DNA from: JBCCQH01 sp039024435
GTDB taxonomy: Bacteria; Bacteroidota; Bacteroidia; J057; JADKCL01
Direction of reading: 5' to 3'
DNA: 27,307 nt
NCBI GenBank assembly: GCA_039024435.1
Contig: JBCCQH010000110.1
Span: 1 to 27,307 of the forward strand
A model generated the notes under the pieces. That model saw only the letters and a program-made list of their open reading frames with translations, searched no databases and was not told the DNA's origin. How positions within the stretch are numbered: position 1 is the first letter of the stretch; each line of letters opens with the position of its first letter. This document shows positions 16,078-23,274 of this stretch, in pieces. Position numbers and translations under genes: made by a program.

Positions 16078-16410
16078 TTTTTTCCGCCCTTCTTCAGCTA
16101 TTTTCTCGCCCCTGGCTCGGGCTATGGCCTCCAAAATGAGCTTCGATGGACAAGAAATTTTCAGGAAATATTGAAAGTTGCGAATTTACCCCAAACCAAC
16201 CGAGCAATCGCAGAATCTCACAACATTCTTCTTGGATATCCGTTCAGTACCTACAAATATGATGTGCGATCCGCGTATTGCGGAGCCACAATCAACTCAG
16301 AAATGCCCCACATGTGCAAAAACGTTTTTTTTCTGGTGCATCTTCTTTAGTTTTGCTTCACGGGAACGGCACATTCCCTTGCGATATTCTATGAATAGAG
16401 TCATCGTCAA

Positions 16411-16435
16411 TTTTAGGTACAGGTCACAGGTAAAA
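16411..16435 (+). promoter_or_regulatory. Possible operator upstream of the desaturase
   Basis: A 25-nt site whose ends TTTTA and TAAAA are inverted repeats enclosing a direct repeat ACAGGT-C-ACAGGT (16419-16431). It lies 31 nt before the ATG, where a repressor or activator could control desaturase expression. Statistical support is weak. Confidence 0.25.
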
Positions 16436-16466
16436 CGATTTCCTTTGCTTTTCTAACCGATTGTGT

Positions 16467-17585
16467 ATGTCACAGAAAATTCGCTTTGTCAACGCCTCTC
16501 GTTCGGAATTTTTTCCCGTCTTGAAGCATCGCGTTGACAATTACTTCAAAGAAAATAATATCTCCCGCAACGCCAACGGCTTGATGATCTTTAAGATTAT
16601 CCTGTACGTTACTTCGTTGTTTGGTGCACTTGCTGTCTTGCTATTTGCCAATCCTCCCATTTGGGGGCAGTATCTATGCTGGGCGGTCATGGGGATGTTT
16701 GCGGCCTTCAGTGGGCTGGGCGTCTGTCACGATGCCATTCACGGATCGCTGTTCAAATCCCGCCGTTGGAATAAGGTCTTCTCCTTTTATTTCAACATCA
16801 TCGGGGCCAACGATTACATCTGGGAGATCATGCACAACAAAGTGCACCACACCTACACAAATATTGATGGGCACGACGAGGACTTGGAATCGGTTCCTTT
16901 CCTCCGGATGTCGCCCCACAAAAAACTGAAGCCAATCCACCGAATTCAGCATTGGTTAGCAATTCCGGTTTACGGTCTGGCGACCCTCAGTTGGGTATTC
17001 ATCAAGGATTACGTGAAGTTTTCCCAGAAAAAGATCGGTAGCTGGCCCACGCCCAAGCACCCGCGGGAAGCTTGGATCAAATTGTTTGCCGGAAAGGCCC
17101 TCTACTATCTGCTGTTCATCGTACTGCCGGTCATCTTTGTTTCCGCGCCCTGGTATCACTTGGTGCTCGGATTCCTGTTGATGCATTACTTGGAAGGCAT
17201 TACGCTGGCCATCGTCTTTATGCTGGCCCACGTAGTCGAAGATGTTCACTACCCGCAACCAAATGAAAAAGGACAAATCACGCGCAGTTGGGCCGAGCAC
17301 CAGTTGTTCACCACCGCCAACTTTGCCGCGGACAACCATTTTGTTTCCTTTTTTGCCGGAGGTCTTAACTACCAAGTGGAACACCATCTCTTCCCGAACG
17401 TCTGCCACGTACATTTTCCGGCGATTGCGAAGATCACCGAGGAGACCGCGAAGGAGTATGGTTTGCCTTACTATTCGAACCGGACATTCCTGGGGGCGAT
17501 TCGTTCCCACGTGCGCTTGTTGAAGCGCTTGGGCCGCGAAGAATCCGGTTTCCCGACGGGTGAGCATCCCCAGGCGGCGGCGTAA
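16467..17585 (+). CDS. Membrane fatty acid desaturase
   Basis: A di-iron, oxygen-dependent enzyme that adds a double bond to an acyl chain, adjusting membrane fluidity. The 372-residue protein carries the three histidine boxes: HDAIH at residues 88-92, HNKVHH at 123-128 and QVEHH at 303-307, the last in the QxxHH form typical of front-end (delta-5/6-type) and related desaturases; HVVEDVHYP lies between. Hydrophobic helices flank them (IILYVTSLFGALAVLLFA near 40, LYYLLFIVLPVIFVSAPW near 215). No cytochrome b5 domain is fused, so an external electron donor is needed. Position of the double bond cannot be told. The ATG at 16467 is preferred to a TTG two codons upstream. A strong terminator follows. 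Confidence 0.92.
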   Translation: MSQKIRFVNASRSEFFPVLKHRVDNYFKENNISRNANGLMIFKIILYVTSLFGALAVLLFANPPIWGQYLCWAVMGMFAAFSGLGVCHDAIHGSLFKSRRWNKVFSFYFNIIGANDYIWEIMHNKVHHTYTNIDGHDEDLESVPFLRMSPHKKLKPIHRIQHWLAIPVYGLATLSWVFIKDYVKFSQKKIGSWPTPKHPREAWIKLFAGKALYYLLFIVLPVIFVSAPWYHLVLGFLLMHYLEGITLAIVFMLAHVVEDVHYPQPNEKGQITRSWAEHQLFTTANFAADNHFVSFFAGGLNYQVEHHLFPNVCHVHFPAIAKITEETAKEYGLPYYSNRTFLGAIRSHVRLLKRLGREESGFPTGEHPQAAA

Positions 17586-17602
17586 GCTCTCCCCAAGATA
17601 TT

Positions 17603-17643
17603 GCAAAAAGCCCCGCATTCTCAGTGAATGCGGGGCTTTTTGC
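17603..17643. terminator. Two-way terminator between convergent genes
   Basis: An 18-bp perfect stem (17603-17620 with 17626-17643) built on AAAAAGCCCCGCATTC and its complement, loop TCAGT. It gives a T-run on both strands, ending the desaturase on the plus strand and the unknown protein at 17666 on the minus strand. Confidence 0.93.
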
Positions 17644-17665
17644 TCGTGTACGCTCGACGGAGAAA

Positions 17666-18556
17666 TCAGGCGTAGGCGCTCAGTTCAAGCTTGGCATCGC
17701 CTTTTTCCCAAAGGACCAGCCCGACCCCTTGGGCGAAGTATTGGTACTGGATCTCGCGGTGCATTTGCCCTTCAGAGACTTGATAGATTTCCGCGCGGAT
17801 TTTCATGACCTGATTGAACCGTCCGACCGGTACCTCCACGTCAACAAAGTCTTCCTGAACAAAAATTCCGAACAGATTGTCCTGGTTCCAGATGGTATAG
17901 ATCTCGTTTTCCGGCTGGCCGTGGTTGTTGTAGACCAACTGATCGGCGTAGGCATCCTCCAGGTTCAGGGCTTCTAATTCGTCCTGAGTCGCTGCATAGG
18001 CGGTGCGTACGTGGGCCCCATCCTTGTAAAAGTAAGTGCCTTCCCAAAAATTGTTGAAGTGGATTTGCCCGATGCGGGAATCTTTAAATGTGTAGAACTC
18101 TTTTCCGTGGGCGGTGATCTTTTTCACTTCCCAATTCATTGCGTCTACATCCCGGTTGGTGGCCTTAAAGGTATATTGTGCACCCTCGACCAGCGGGAAA
18201 TAGTCCTGGTCGTGGTTGGGCGCAGCACCATTTTTTGGGCTTTGGGGGTTGCCGTCTTCCTCGGCTTCATAGTACTCGGTGATCGGAGACATGCCCTCAG
18301 GATAAGCGGTGGCGAGCAAAAACCCGCGGCTGGCGTGCATGGCCAGGGTCGCTACGGCTACCTTCATCTCTTCCCAGTGATCGGAATCGCTGGTCAGGTC
18401 GATGTCCACCAGCATGACCCCCTCGGCGTGGTAGCTTTCCTGCAGGCCCATTTCGTCGGCGGCAATTGCTTCTGCCGCAACCTCGTGCATGGCCCGGGTC
18501 AGGTGGTCCTGGCCTTCAAATTGAAATATACCTTTGTATGACTGTTTAAAGCCCAT
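17666..18556 (-). CDS. Hypothetical protein with two apparent domains
   Basis: A 296-residue protein I cannot assign. No signal peptide or membrane helix is seen. The N-terminal part (1-105) opens MGFKQSYKGIFQFEGQDHLT and reads as an alpha/beta domain (VMLVDIDLTSDSDHWEEMKV, ATLAMHASRGFLLATAYPEG). A spacer follows with Asn, Pro and Asp (EEDGNPQSPKNGAAPNHDQ). The C-terminal part (about 122-296) begins DYFPLVEGAQYTFKAT, the YxPLxxGxxYxY pattern found at the start of beta-rich domains in many Bacteroidota proteins, and continues with alternating strands. This looks like a fusion of two folds. Its 3' end has a strong terminator. Its start ATG is not preceded by a TAnnTTTG box. The methyltransferase upstream is 176 bp away. 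Confidence 0.75.
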   Translation of the reverse strand: MGFKQSYKGIFQFEGQDHLTRAMHEVAAEAIAADEMGLQESYHAEGVMLVDIDLTSDSDHWEEMKVAVATLAMHASRGFLLATAYPEGMSPITEYYEAEEDGNPQSPKNGAAPNHDQDYFPLVEGAQYTFKATNRDVDAMNWEVKKITAHGKEFYTFKDSRIGQIHFNNFWEGTYFYKDGAHVRTAYAATQDELEALNLEDAYADQLVYNNHGQPENEIYTIWNQDNLFGIFVQEDFVDVEVPVGRFNQVMKIRAEIYQVSEGQMHREIQYQYFAQGVGLVLWEKGDAKLELSAYA

Positions 18557-18732
18557 CTAACTTTCTGCTACTTATGTTTCCCCGGCCACCAAGACGAAGC
18601 GTGGCCTGAATTCAGGAGCTAATTTGAACTTTATCCATGAAAACACCAAATCCTTCTGCAATGGATCAAATTCGGGCCTTTTCGGACGATTTTGCCGCAT
18701 TTTTTGGGGCAAGACGAGGAAGATGATCGGAC

Positions 18733-19539
18733 TCAGGTGGGGGATTGGGAAGGGGTTACCAGGTAGAAGCCGCAGGTCGTGACGAAGTTGCGGAGCCAGG
18801 GAATTGCGCCGACGACTTTGTTTTGTTTGCGGGGTTTGAGCCCGAATTTGTACTTGTAGATGGGATTGACGAGGTAGAGTTGCTTCCGGACAGTCGCGTA
18901 GCCAGTCGTGCGGAGGATGCGTTCGAACCGCTCGAGGCTGATCCGGGTCTCCTGGATCTCCATGAGTTCATTGATGGTACCTTCGGATTGCTGGAACAGT
19001 TTGAGGACGCCCCGGTAGACCGGGCGTGGAAGGAGGTGATAGTAGGGCAGTTTGGCAAGCTTGCCTTTGCCGATCTGTTGGTGGCCGCCGTAGGGCATCT
19101 GCCAGGGGGGAAATCCGAAGAAGATGTGTCCTCCGGGCTTGAGGAAATCCTGCATCCGCCGCAGGAGGCGTTCTTGGTCGTGGATGTGCTCGATGACATC
19201 TTTCAGGACAATCACATCAAACGGTTCCGGAAAATCGGCGGGGATTTGGGCATCGTAGATATTTTTGCTTTCGATGCGGGCCTGCCCCGTTTCGAGGTAT
19301 TCGGCGAGGAACTGTTTGGCATTGGCCGCGCGGGTTGGGCTCAACTCGACACCAGTTCCCTGGCACCCCGCCGCGAGGAAGGCCGAGAGGACGCCGCCTT
19401 CCGCACAGCCGATTTCCAGGACATTCATACCCGGCTTCAGCGGCGTAATCTCATGGATAAAGGGCAATACATAAGCGGCCGCATTGTCGTGCTGCATCTT
19501 AAAGTACCGCGGCTTCTCCTGATGGAATTCCAGACCCAT
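18733..19539 (-). CDS. Class I SAM-dependent methyltransferase
   Basis: A 268-residue methyltransferase with the Rossmann motifs: motif I VLEIGCAEGGVLSAFLAAGC near residue 41, the acidic end of strand two in GTGVELSPTRAANAK, motif DVIVLKDVIEHIHDQERLL, and LKPGGHIFFGFPPWQMPYGG. It binds S-adenosylmethionine; the substrate is not predictable. The C-terminal third (YYHLLPRPVYRGVLKLF onward, QETRISLERFERILRTTGY) is characteristic of UbiG-like proteins near lipid or glycan genes, though no such gene adjoins here. The frame is open to a TTG at 19560, but the ATG at 19539 sits 5 nt after a perfect -7 box and is preferred. It may share a transcript with the hypothetical gene downstream. Confidence 0.87.
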   Translation of the reverse strand: MGLEFHQEKPRYFKMQHDNAAAYVLPFIHEITPLKPGMNVLEIGCAEGGVLSAFLAAGCQGTGVELSPTRAANAKQFLAEYLETGQARIESKNIYDAQIPADFPEPFDVIVLKDVIEHIHDQERLLRRMQDFLKPGGHIFFGFPPWQMPYGGHQQIGKGKLAKLPYYHLLPRPVYRGVLKLFQQSEGTINELMEIQETRISLERFERILRTTGYATVRKQLYLVNPIYKYKFGLKPRKQNKVVGAIPWLRNFVTTCGFYLVTPSQSPT

Positions 19540-19544
19540 AACGC

Positions 19545-19552
19545 CAAAGGTA
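19545..19552 (-). promoter_or_regulatory. -7 box TACCTTTG 5 nt before the methyltransferase start
   Basis: On the minus strand TACCTTTG (19552-19545) matches TAnnTTTG exactly and is separated from the ATG by GCGTT. No clear -33 element is found at the usual distance. Confidence 0.5.
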
Positions 19553-19650
19553 ATTATCAATTTTTAATTTGAGAATTTCCAATTTCACTCTGCCGCAGGG
19601 GCCTGAATAGGGGAAGGCATTGAGAACTTCCCAATTGGAAATTGATAATT
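19552..19650. repeat. AATTTCCAATT-type inverted repeat in the divergent region
   Basis: The 18-mer at 19552-19569 is mirrored by 19633-19650 with 16 of 18 positions pairing. The core 11-mer AATTTCCAATT occurs exactly at 19574-19584 and, inverted, at 19633-19643. The left arm touches the -7 box of the methyltransferase. The centre (GCCGCAGGGGCCTG) is GC-rich. Confidence 0.6.
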
Positions 19651-19707
19651 TTGCAACACTGCTGCGTAAGCTGTCGCCTGCACTACCCTCGACGATTTTG
19701 GATAGGG

Positions 19708-19743
19708 GGGTACGATACCCGGGGTTGTTATTGATTATATTTG
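19708..19743 (+). promoter_or_regulatory. Predicted promoter of the T9SS protein, with a dyad
   Basis: TATATTTG (19736-19743) is a perfect -7 box, 55 nt before the ATG at 19799. In place of a TTTG -33 box lies the dyad GGGTA-CGA-TACCC (19708-19720), which could be an operator or activator site. Confidence 0.45.
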
Positions 19744-19798
19744 ATGTTCTGGAAAATCACCGAGTTTACACCTTCCGCTAAAAGAAACACATTTACGA

Positions 19799-22700
19799 AT
19801 GAAAAAAGCTGCACTCTTTGCCTTTTCTGGTTGCTTGTTGCTGGCACTAGGCGCATTTTTTATCCCCTGTTCGTCTTCTTGTGATGCATCGGAATCGCTG
19901 GTCCCCAAGGACCGCGAAGCCTTCGCCACCCGAATCAATGCCCACCAGGCCGTGGTCGCACGCATGGCGATGGTCATGAAGTGGCGCGATGACCGCAAGA
20001 CCTCGGGGCGCCCCAAGTACTCCAATCCCGAGATGTTTGCCATCTATGACCGCATGAAGCGGATCAATCCGGTGACCGGTGAATTCCCCCAAAATGGCCT
20101 CTCGGATGCCATGAAGTACATCGAGCAAGAGTGGGGCTCCATGGAAGCCCAGCGTACGGGATACGCCCTGCAGTGGGAAACACGCGGTCCGACCAACGTC
20201 GGGGGCCGCACCCGTGCGGTCATGTGGGACCCCAATGACAATACCAATCGCGCCGCTTTTGCCGGTGGTGTCGGCGGCGGACTTTGGTACAACACCGACG
20301 TCACGGTGTCTTCAACCGCTTGGTCGCAGGTCAGCCCGACCTACGCAAACGTAGCCGTGACCTGTATCACTCACGATCCTTCGAATCCTCAAGTCATGTA
20401 TTACGGCACCGGCGAAGGCTGGGGCAACATCGACCAGCAGCGGGGTGCCGGCCTCTGGAAGTCGGTCGACGGCGGCATGACCTGGAACCATATGCTCAAC
20501 ACGGATATTCCGGACTTTTGGTTCAACCAGGACCTGATCGTAGATGCCAATGGCGTCCTGTACGTGGCCAGCAAGGCAGGTCTGTACCGCAGCACCGATG
20601 GCGGCACTACCCTGACGAAAGTGCTCGGTCAGGGCGTCTCCAATGCCCCCAACTGGATTACTGACCTGGAGATTGCCGGTAACGGGGATCTCTACGCCGG
20701 CATCCACAGTGGTGGGGTTTACAAATCAGAAAACACCCTCGGCACCAACCAGGGAACCCAAGGCAACTGGACCCGCCTCAATATTTCTTTCCCCGGAGGC
20801 TACGACCGCGTGGAAGTCGCGGTGGGCAAGAACAATTCCAACATTCTTTACGCCGTTTGTGAGGTCAATCAGGGTGCCTCTAGTGTATTTAAGTCCACCA
20901 ACGCGGGAACGAGCTGGAGCTTAACCAGCAACCAACCGGGGGGCCTGTTTCAATCAAACGACCAGGCCTGGTACGACCTCTGCCTGGAGGTCGATCCTTT
21001 CGACGCCAACCGCGTTTACACGGGGGCGATTGACGTTCACCGCAGTACGAACGGCGGCGCCAGTTGGGGCCGAATCGCCATTGCTTACGGCGGTGGATCT
21101 GGAAACTATATGCATCCGGACCAGCACGCAATTGTGCCGAACCCCTTGGTACAAAATCGCCTACTCATCGGCAACGACGGGGGCGTCTACTACTCGGCCA
21201 ACGGGGGCAACTCCCGCCCGAATCCCCGCAACAACAATTACAATGTCACCCAGTTTTACTCCCTCGCTATCAGCACCCAGGCCAACAGCCCTCGCCTGAT
21301 CGGCGGGACCCAGGACAACGGTAGCATCATGGTCAACCAAATGGGCCTCGTTCCGGGGATTGACCTGACCGGAGGCGACGGTTCCTACTGTGCGATCTAC
21401 CCGGGACAGGAAGACACGATGTTTACCACTTCGCAGTGGGAAACCTTGTACCGCTCGAACAATGGGGGCAACAACTTCACCTTCATCGGCAATGCGCAGT
21501 TGAGCCAGAACAACACGTTGTTCATCAACCCCATCGAGATTGATCCCTTCAACCCGAATGTCCTCTACCAGGCTTCGACCGCCCTCTGGCGCCACGGTAC
21601 GGCGACAAGTGGTGGTTCAAACGGCTGGCAGCAAGTTACGGTTCCGATTGGTCAAATCACCGCCATTTCCCCCACGGTAATCCCGGCCAACTCAGTATAC
21701 TTCGCCGCCAATGGCACTTTGTATCGCCTCGATGCGGCATTCTTTGCCGGCCCAAGCAGTGTTCCGAACACGATCAACCCGACCGGCCTCAACGGCGGTT
21801 ACATCAACCACATCTGGGTCGATCCCAATGATGGCGACCACATTCTGGTTCCGTTCAGCAGCTACGGCCTGAACCAGCGGGTCGTCGAAATCAACGATGC
21901 CGACCAAGGTGCCAACGCCACGGTCAAAGACCTCACGGGCAATTTGCCCGATCTGCCCTGCCACTGGATTGCGCAGGAGCCGAACAACCCGAATGGATTG
22001 CTGGTCGGCACCGACCTGGGCGTTTTCCGGTGCGGCGATTATACCGTTCCGGAGTCGAGCATTTACTGGCAGCCGGCCAATGTCGGTCTGGGCTGGCCAC
22101 GCGTAACCATGATCAAGACGCGCTATGCGGACAGCACCGTCCACCTGAGCACGCACGGCCGCGGCTTCTTCTCCACCAGTTCATACAGCCAGGCGCCAGT
22201 GGCGGCCTTCGCCGCGACCAATACCTTCGCTTGTGGGGGCTTCGTCCAGTTCATCGATTCCTCCGCCAACGTTCCCAGCTCCTGGACCTGGGACTTCGGC
22301 GATGGCAACAGCAGCACGCTGCAAAGCCCGAACCACCAGTATGCGACCAGTGGTACGTACACGGTCAGCCTGACCGTCTCCAATGTCAACGGTACGAACA
22401 CCACGACCCAGTCGGTCAACGTGGTTGTAGCCCCCCAGCCGGTCGCTCAAGCCGGTCCTGACGTGACGTCTTGCCCCGGCGATACGCTGCAATTCACGGC
22501 ATCGGGCGGCTCTGCCTATTCCTGGTTCCCAACCGCTGGTTTGAGCGATCCTAATATCTCGAATCCGACCCACGTTGTCGCCGGCAACCGGACCTACGTG
22601 GTCACGGTCACCGACTCGAACGGCTGCGTGGACACCGATACCCTGGTGGTATCGCAGCTCACGGTGCCCAATACCTGGGCCGGTCCCGACCAGACGATCA

Positions 22701-23188
22701 CCGCTCCCAATGATTCGGTTCAGTTGCAAGGATCGGGCGCGGATCTCTACGCTTGGTCGCCCGCGACCGGACTGAGCTGCACCAACTGCCCGAATCCGAA
22801 AGCTTATCCGGCGGTGACGACTACCTACACCCTCGTGGGCACCGACACAAATGGTTGTTCGCGCAGTGACGTCGTAGACGTAGAAGTTGCGATTGTGAGT
22901 GTCGAAGACCCTCTCGGAAACTCGGTGGCAGCCTTGCGGCCGGTCAGCCCGAATCCGGTCACGGATCGTGCCCGCTTCAGCTATACGCTGACCTCCGCGA
23001 TGGAGGTGGGGCTGGATCTGGTGGACCTGCGGGGCAAGGTCGTCGCTCAGTTCTACGAAGGCCCGGTCACGGCCGGCGAGCACAATTTGAACTGGGAACG
23101 CAATGGCACCGTCGCCTCGGGCGTCTACTTGTTGCGCCTGCGCGCGGGTGAGCAGTTCTTCATCCAGCGCATGATCGTGGCGGACTGA
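19799..23188 (+). CDS. Large T9SS-secreted protein with BNR/sortilin-like repeats and PKD domain
   Basis: A 1129-residue exported protein. A signal peptide (MKKAALFAFSGCLLLALGAF, cleavage near residue 28) precedes a helical part (30-115) and then a beta-propeller-like region (about 125-790) with repeated Asp-box/BNR motifs: SVDGGMTWNH, STDGGTTLTK, STNAGTSWSL, STNGGASWGR. Such VPS10/sortilin-like propellers in Bacteroidota are often annotated as glycosyl hydrolases, but no catalytic residues can be confirmed. A PKD domain (about 797-876, WTWDFGDGNSSTLQSPNHQY) follows, then two related Ig-like modules (about 880-952 and 957-1030, both with xAGPDxT starts and a YxWxPxxGLS core). The C-terminus (about 1050-1129, SPNPVTDRARFSYTL to FIQRMIVAD) is a type A T9SS sorting domain. 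It is probably surface-anchored or released. Confidence 0.92.
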   Translation: MKKAALFAFSGCLLLALGAFFIPCSSSCDASESLVPKDREAFATRINAHQAVVARMAMVMKWRDDRKTSGRPKYSNPEMFAIYDRMKRINPVTGEFPQNGLSDAMKYIEQEWGSMEAQRTGYALQWETRGPTNVGGRTRAVMWDPNDNTNRAAFAGGVGGGLWYNTDVTVSSTAWSQVSPTYANVAVTCITHDPSNPQVMYYGTGEGWGNIDQQRGAGLWKSVDGGMTWNHMLNTDIPDFWFNQDLIVDANGVLYVASKAGLYRSTDGGTTLTKVLGQGVSNAPNWITDLEIAGNGDLYAGIHSGGVYKSENTLGTNQGTQGNWTRLNISFPGGYDRVEVAVGKNNSNILYAVCEVNQGASSVFKSTNAGTSWSLTSNQPGGLFQSNDQAWYDLCLEVDPFDANRVYTGAIDVHRSTNGGASWGRIAIAYGGGSGNYMHPDQHAIVPNPLVQNRLLIGNDGGVYYSANGGNSRPNPRNNNYNVTQFYSLAISTQANSPRLIGGTQDNGSIMVNQMGLVPGIDLTGGDGSYCAIYPGQEDTMFTTSQWETLYRSNNGGNNFTFIGNAQLSQNNTLFINPIEIDPFNPNVLYQASTALWRHGTATSGGSNGWQQVTVPIGQITAISPTVIPANSVYFAANGTLYRLDAAFFAGPSSVPNTINPTGLNGGYINHIWVDPNDGDHILVPFSSYGLNQRVVEINDADQGANATVKDLTGNLPDLPCHWIAQEPNNPNGLLVGTDLGVFRCGDYTVPESSIYWQPANVGLGWPRVTMIKTRYADSTVHLSTHGRGFFSTSSYSQAPVAAFAATNTFACGGFVQFIDSSANVPSSWTWDFGDGNSSTLQSPNHQYATSGTYTVSLTVSNVNGTNTTTQSVNVVVAPQPVAQAGPDVTSCPGDTLQFTASGGSAYSWFPTAGLSDPNISNPTHVVAGNRTYVVTVTDSNGCVDTDTLVVSQLTVPNTWAGPDQTITAPNDSVQLQGSGADLYAWSPATGLSCTNCPNPKAYPAVTTTYTLVGTDTNGCSRSDVVDVEVAIVSVEDPLGNSVAALRPVSPNPVTDRARFSYTLTSAMEVGLDLVDLRGKVVAQFYEGPVTAGEHNLNWERNGTVASGVYLLRLRAGEQFFIQRMIVAD

Positions 23189-23204
23189 TTGCTTCGCCTT
23201 CCTG

Positions 23205-23258
23205 GTTATAAAATCGCCGAGCCGCTCCCACTGGGGGGCGGCTCGGCGATTTTATAAC
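23205..23258. terminator. Two-way terminator with a 21-bp perfect stem
   Basis: GTTATAAAATCGCCGAGCCGC (23205-23225, split here only for reading) pairs perfectly with 23238-23258, with a 12-nt loop. A-rich and T-rich outer flanks give a T-run on both strands. It ends the T9SS gene and the aldehyde dehydrogenase gene. Confidence 0.9.
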
Positions 23259-23274
23259 GGAACGTTTGGGTGGT

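Larger units (their letters stand above)
15977..16466 (+). other. 490-bp gene-free region upstream of the desaturase
   Basis: No credible gene. From about 16100 the base composition is visibly richer in A and T than the flanking genes. The left end holds a nested hairpin (15992-16030) and a 37-bp dispersed repeat (16041-16077). The right end holds a small dyad with tandem ACAGGT (16411-16435) and a weak -7-like TTCCTTTG at about 16440. Two overlapping frames of 92 codons in this stretch have unordered residue use and no family resemblance. It may be an old gene remnant or a long regulatory leader. Confidence 0.6.

Noticed and set aside
16072..16456. Two overlapping 92-codon plus-strand frames before the desaturase
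   Set aside because: No conserved motif, disordered residue use, no start signal, and AT-richer composition than all real genes around.
18605..18616. Perfect palindrome CCTGAATTCAGG and the matching TGAATTCAGGAG near 27064
   Set aside because: Only about 12 bases are shared and the surroundings differ; this can arise by chance in a 27-kb window, so it is not called a repeat family.
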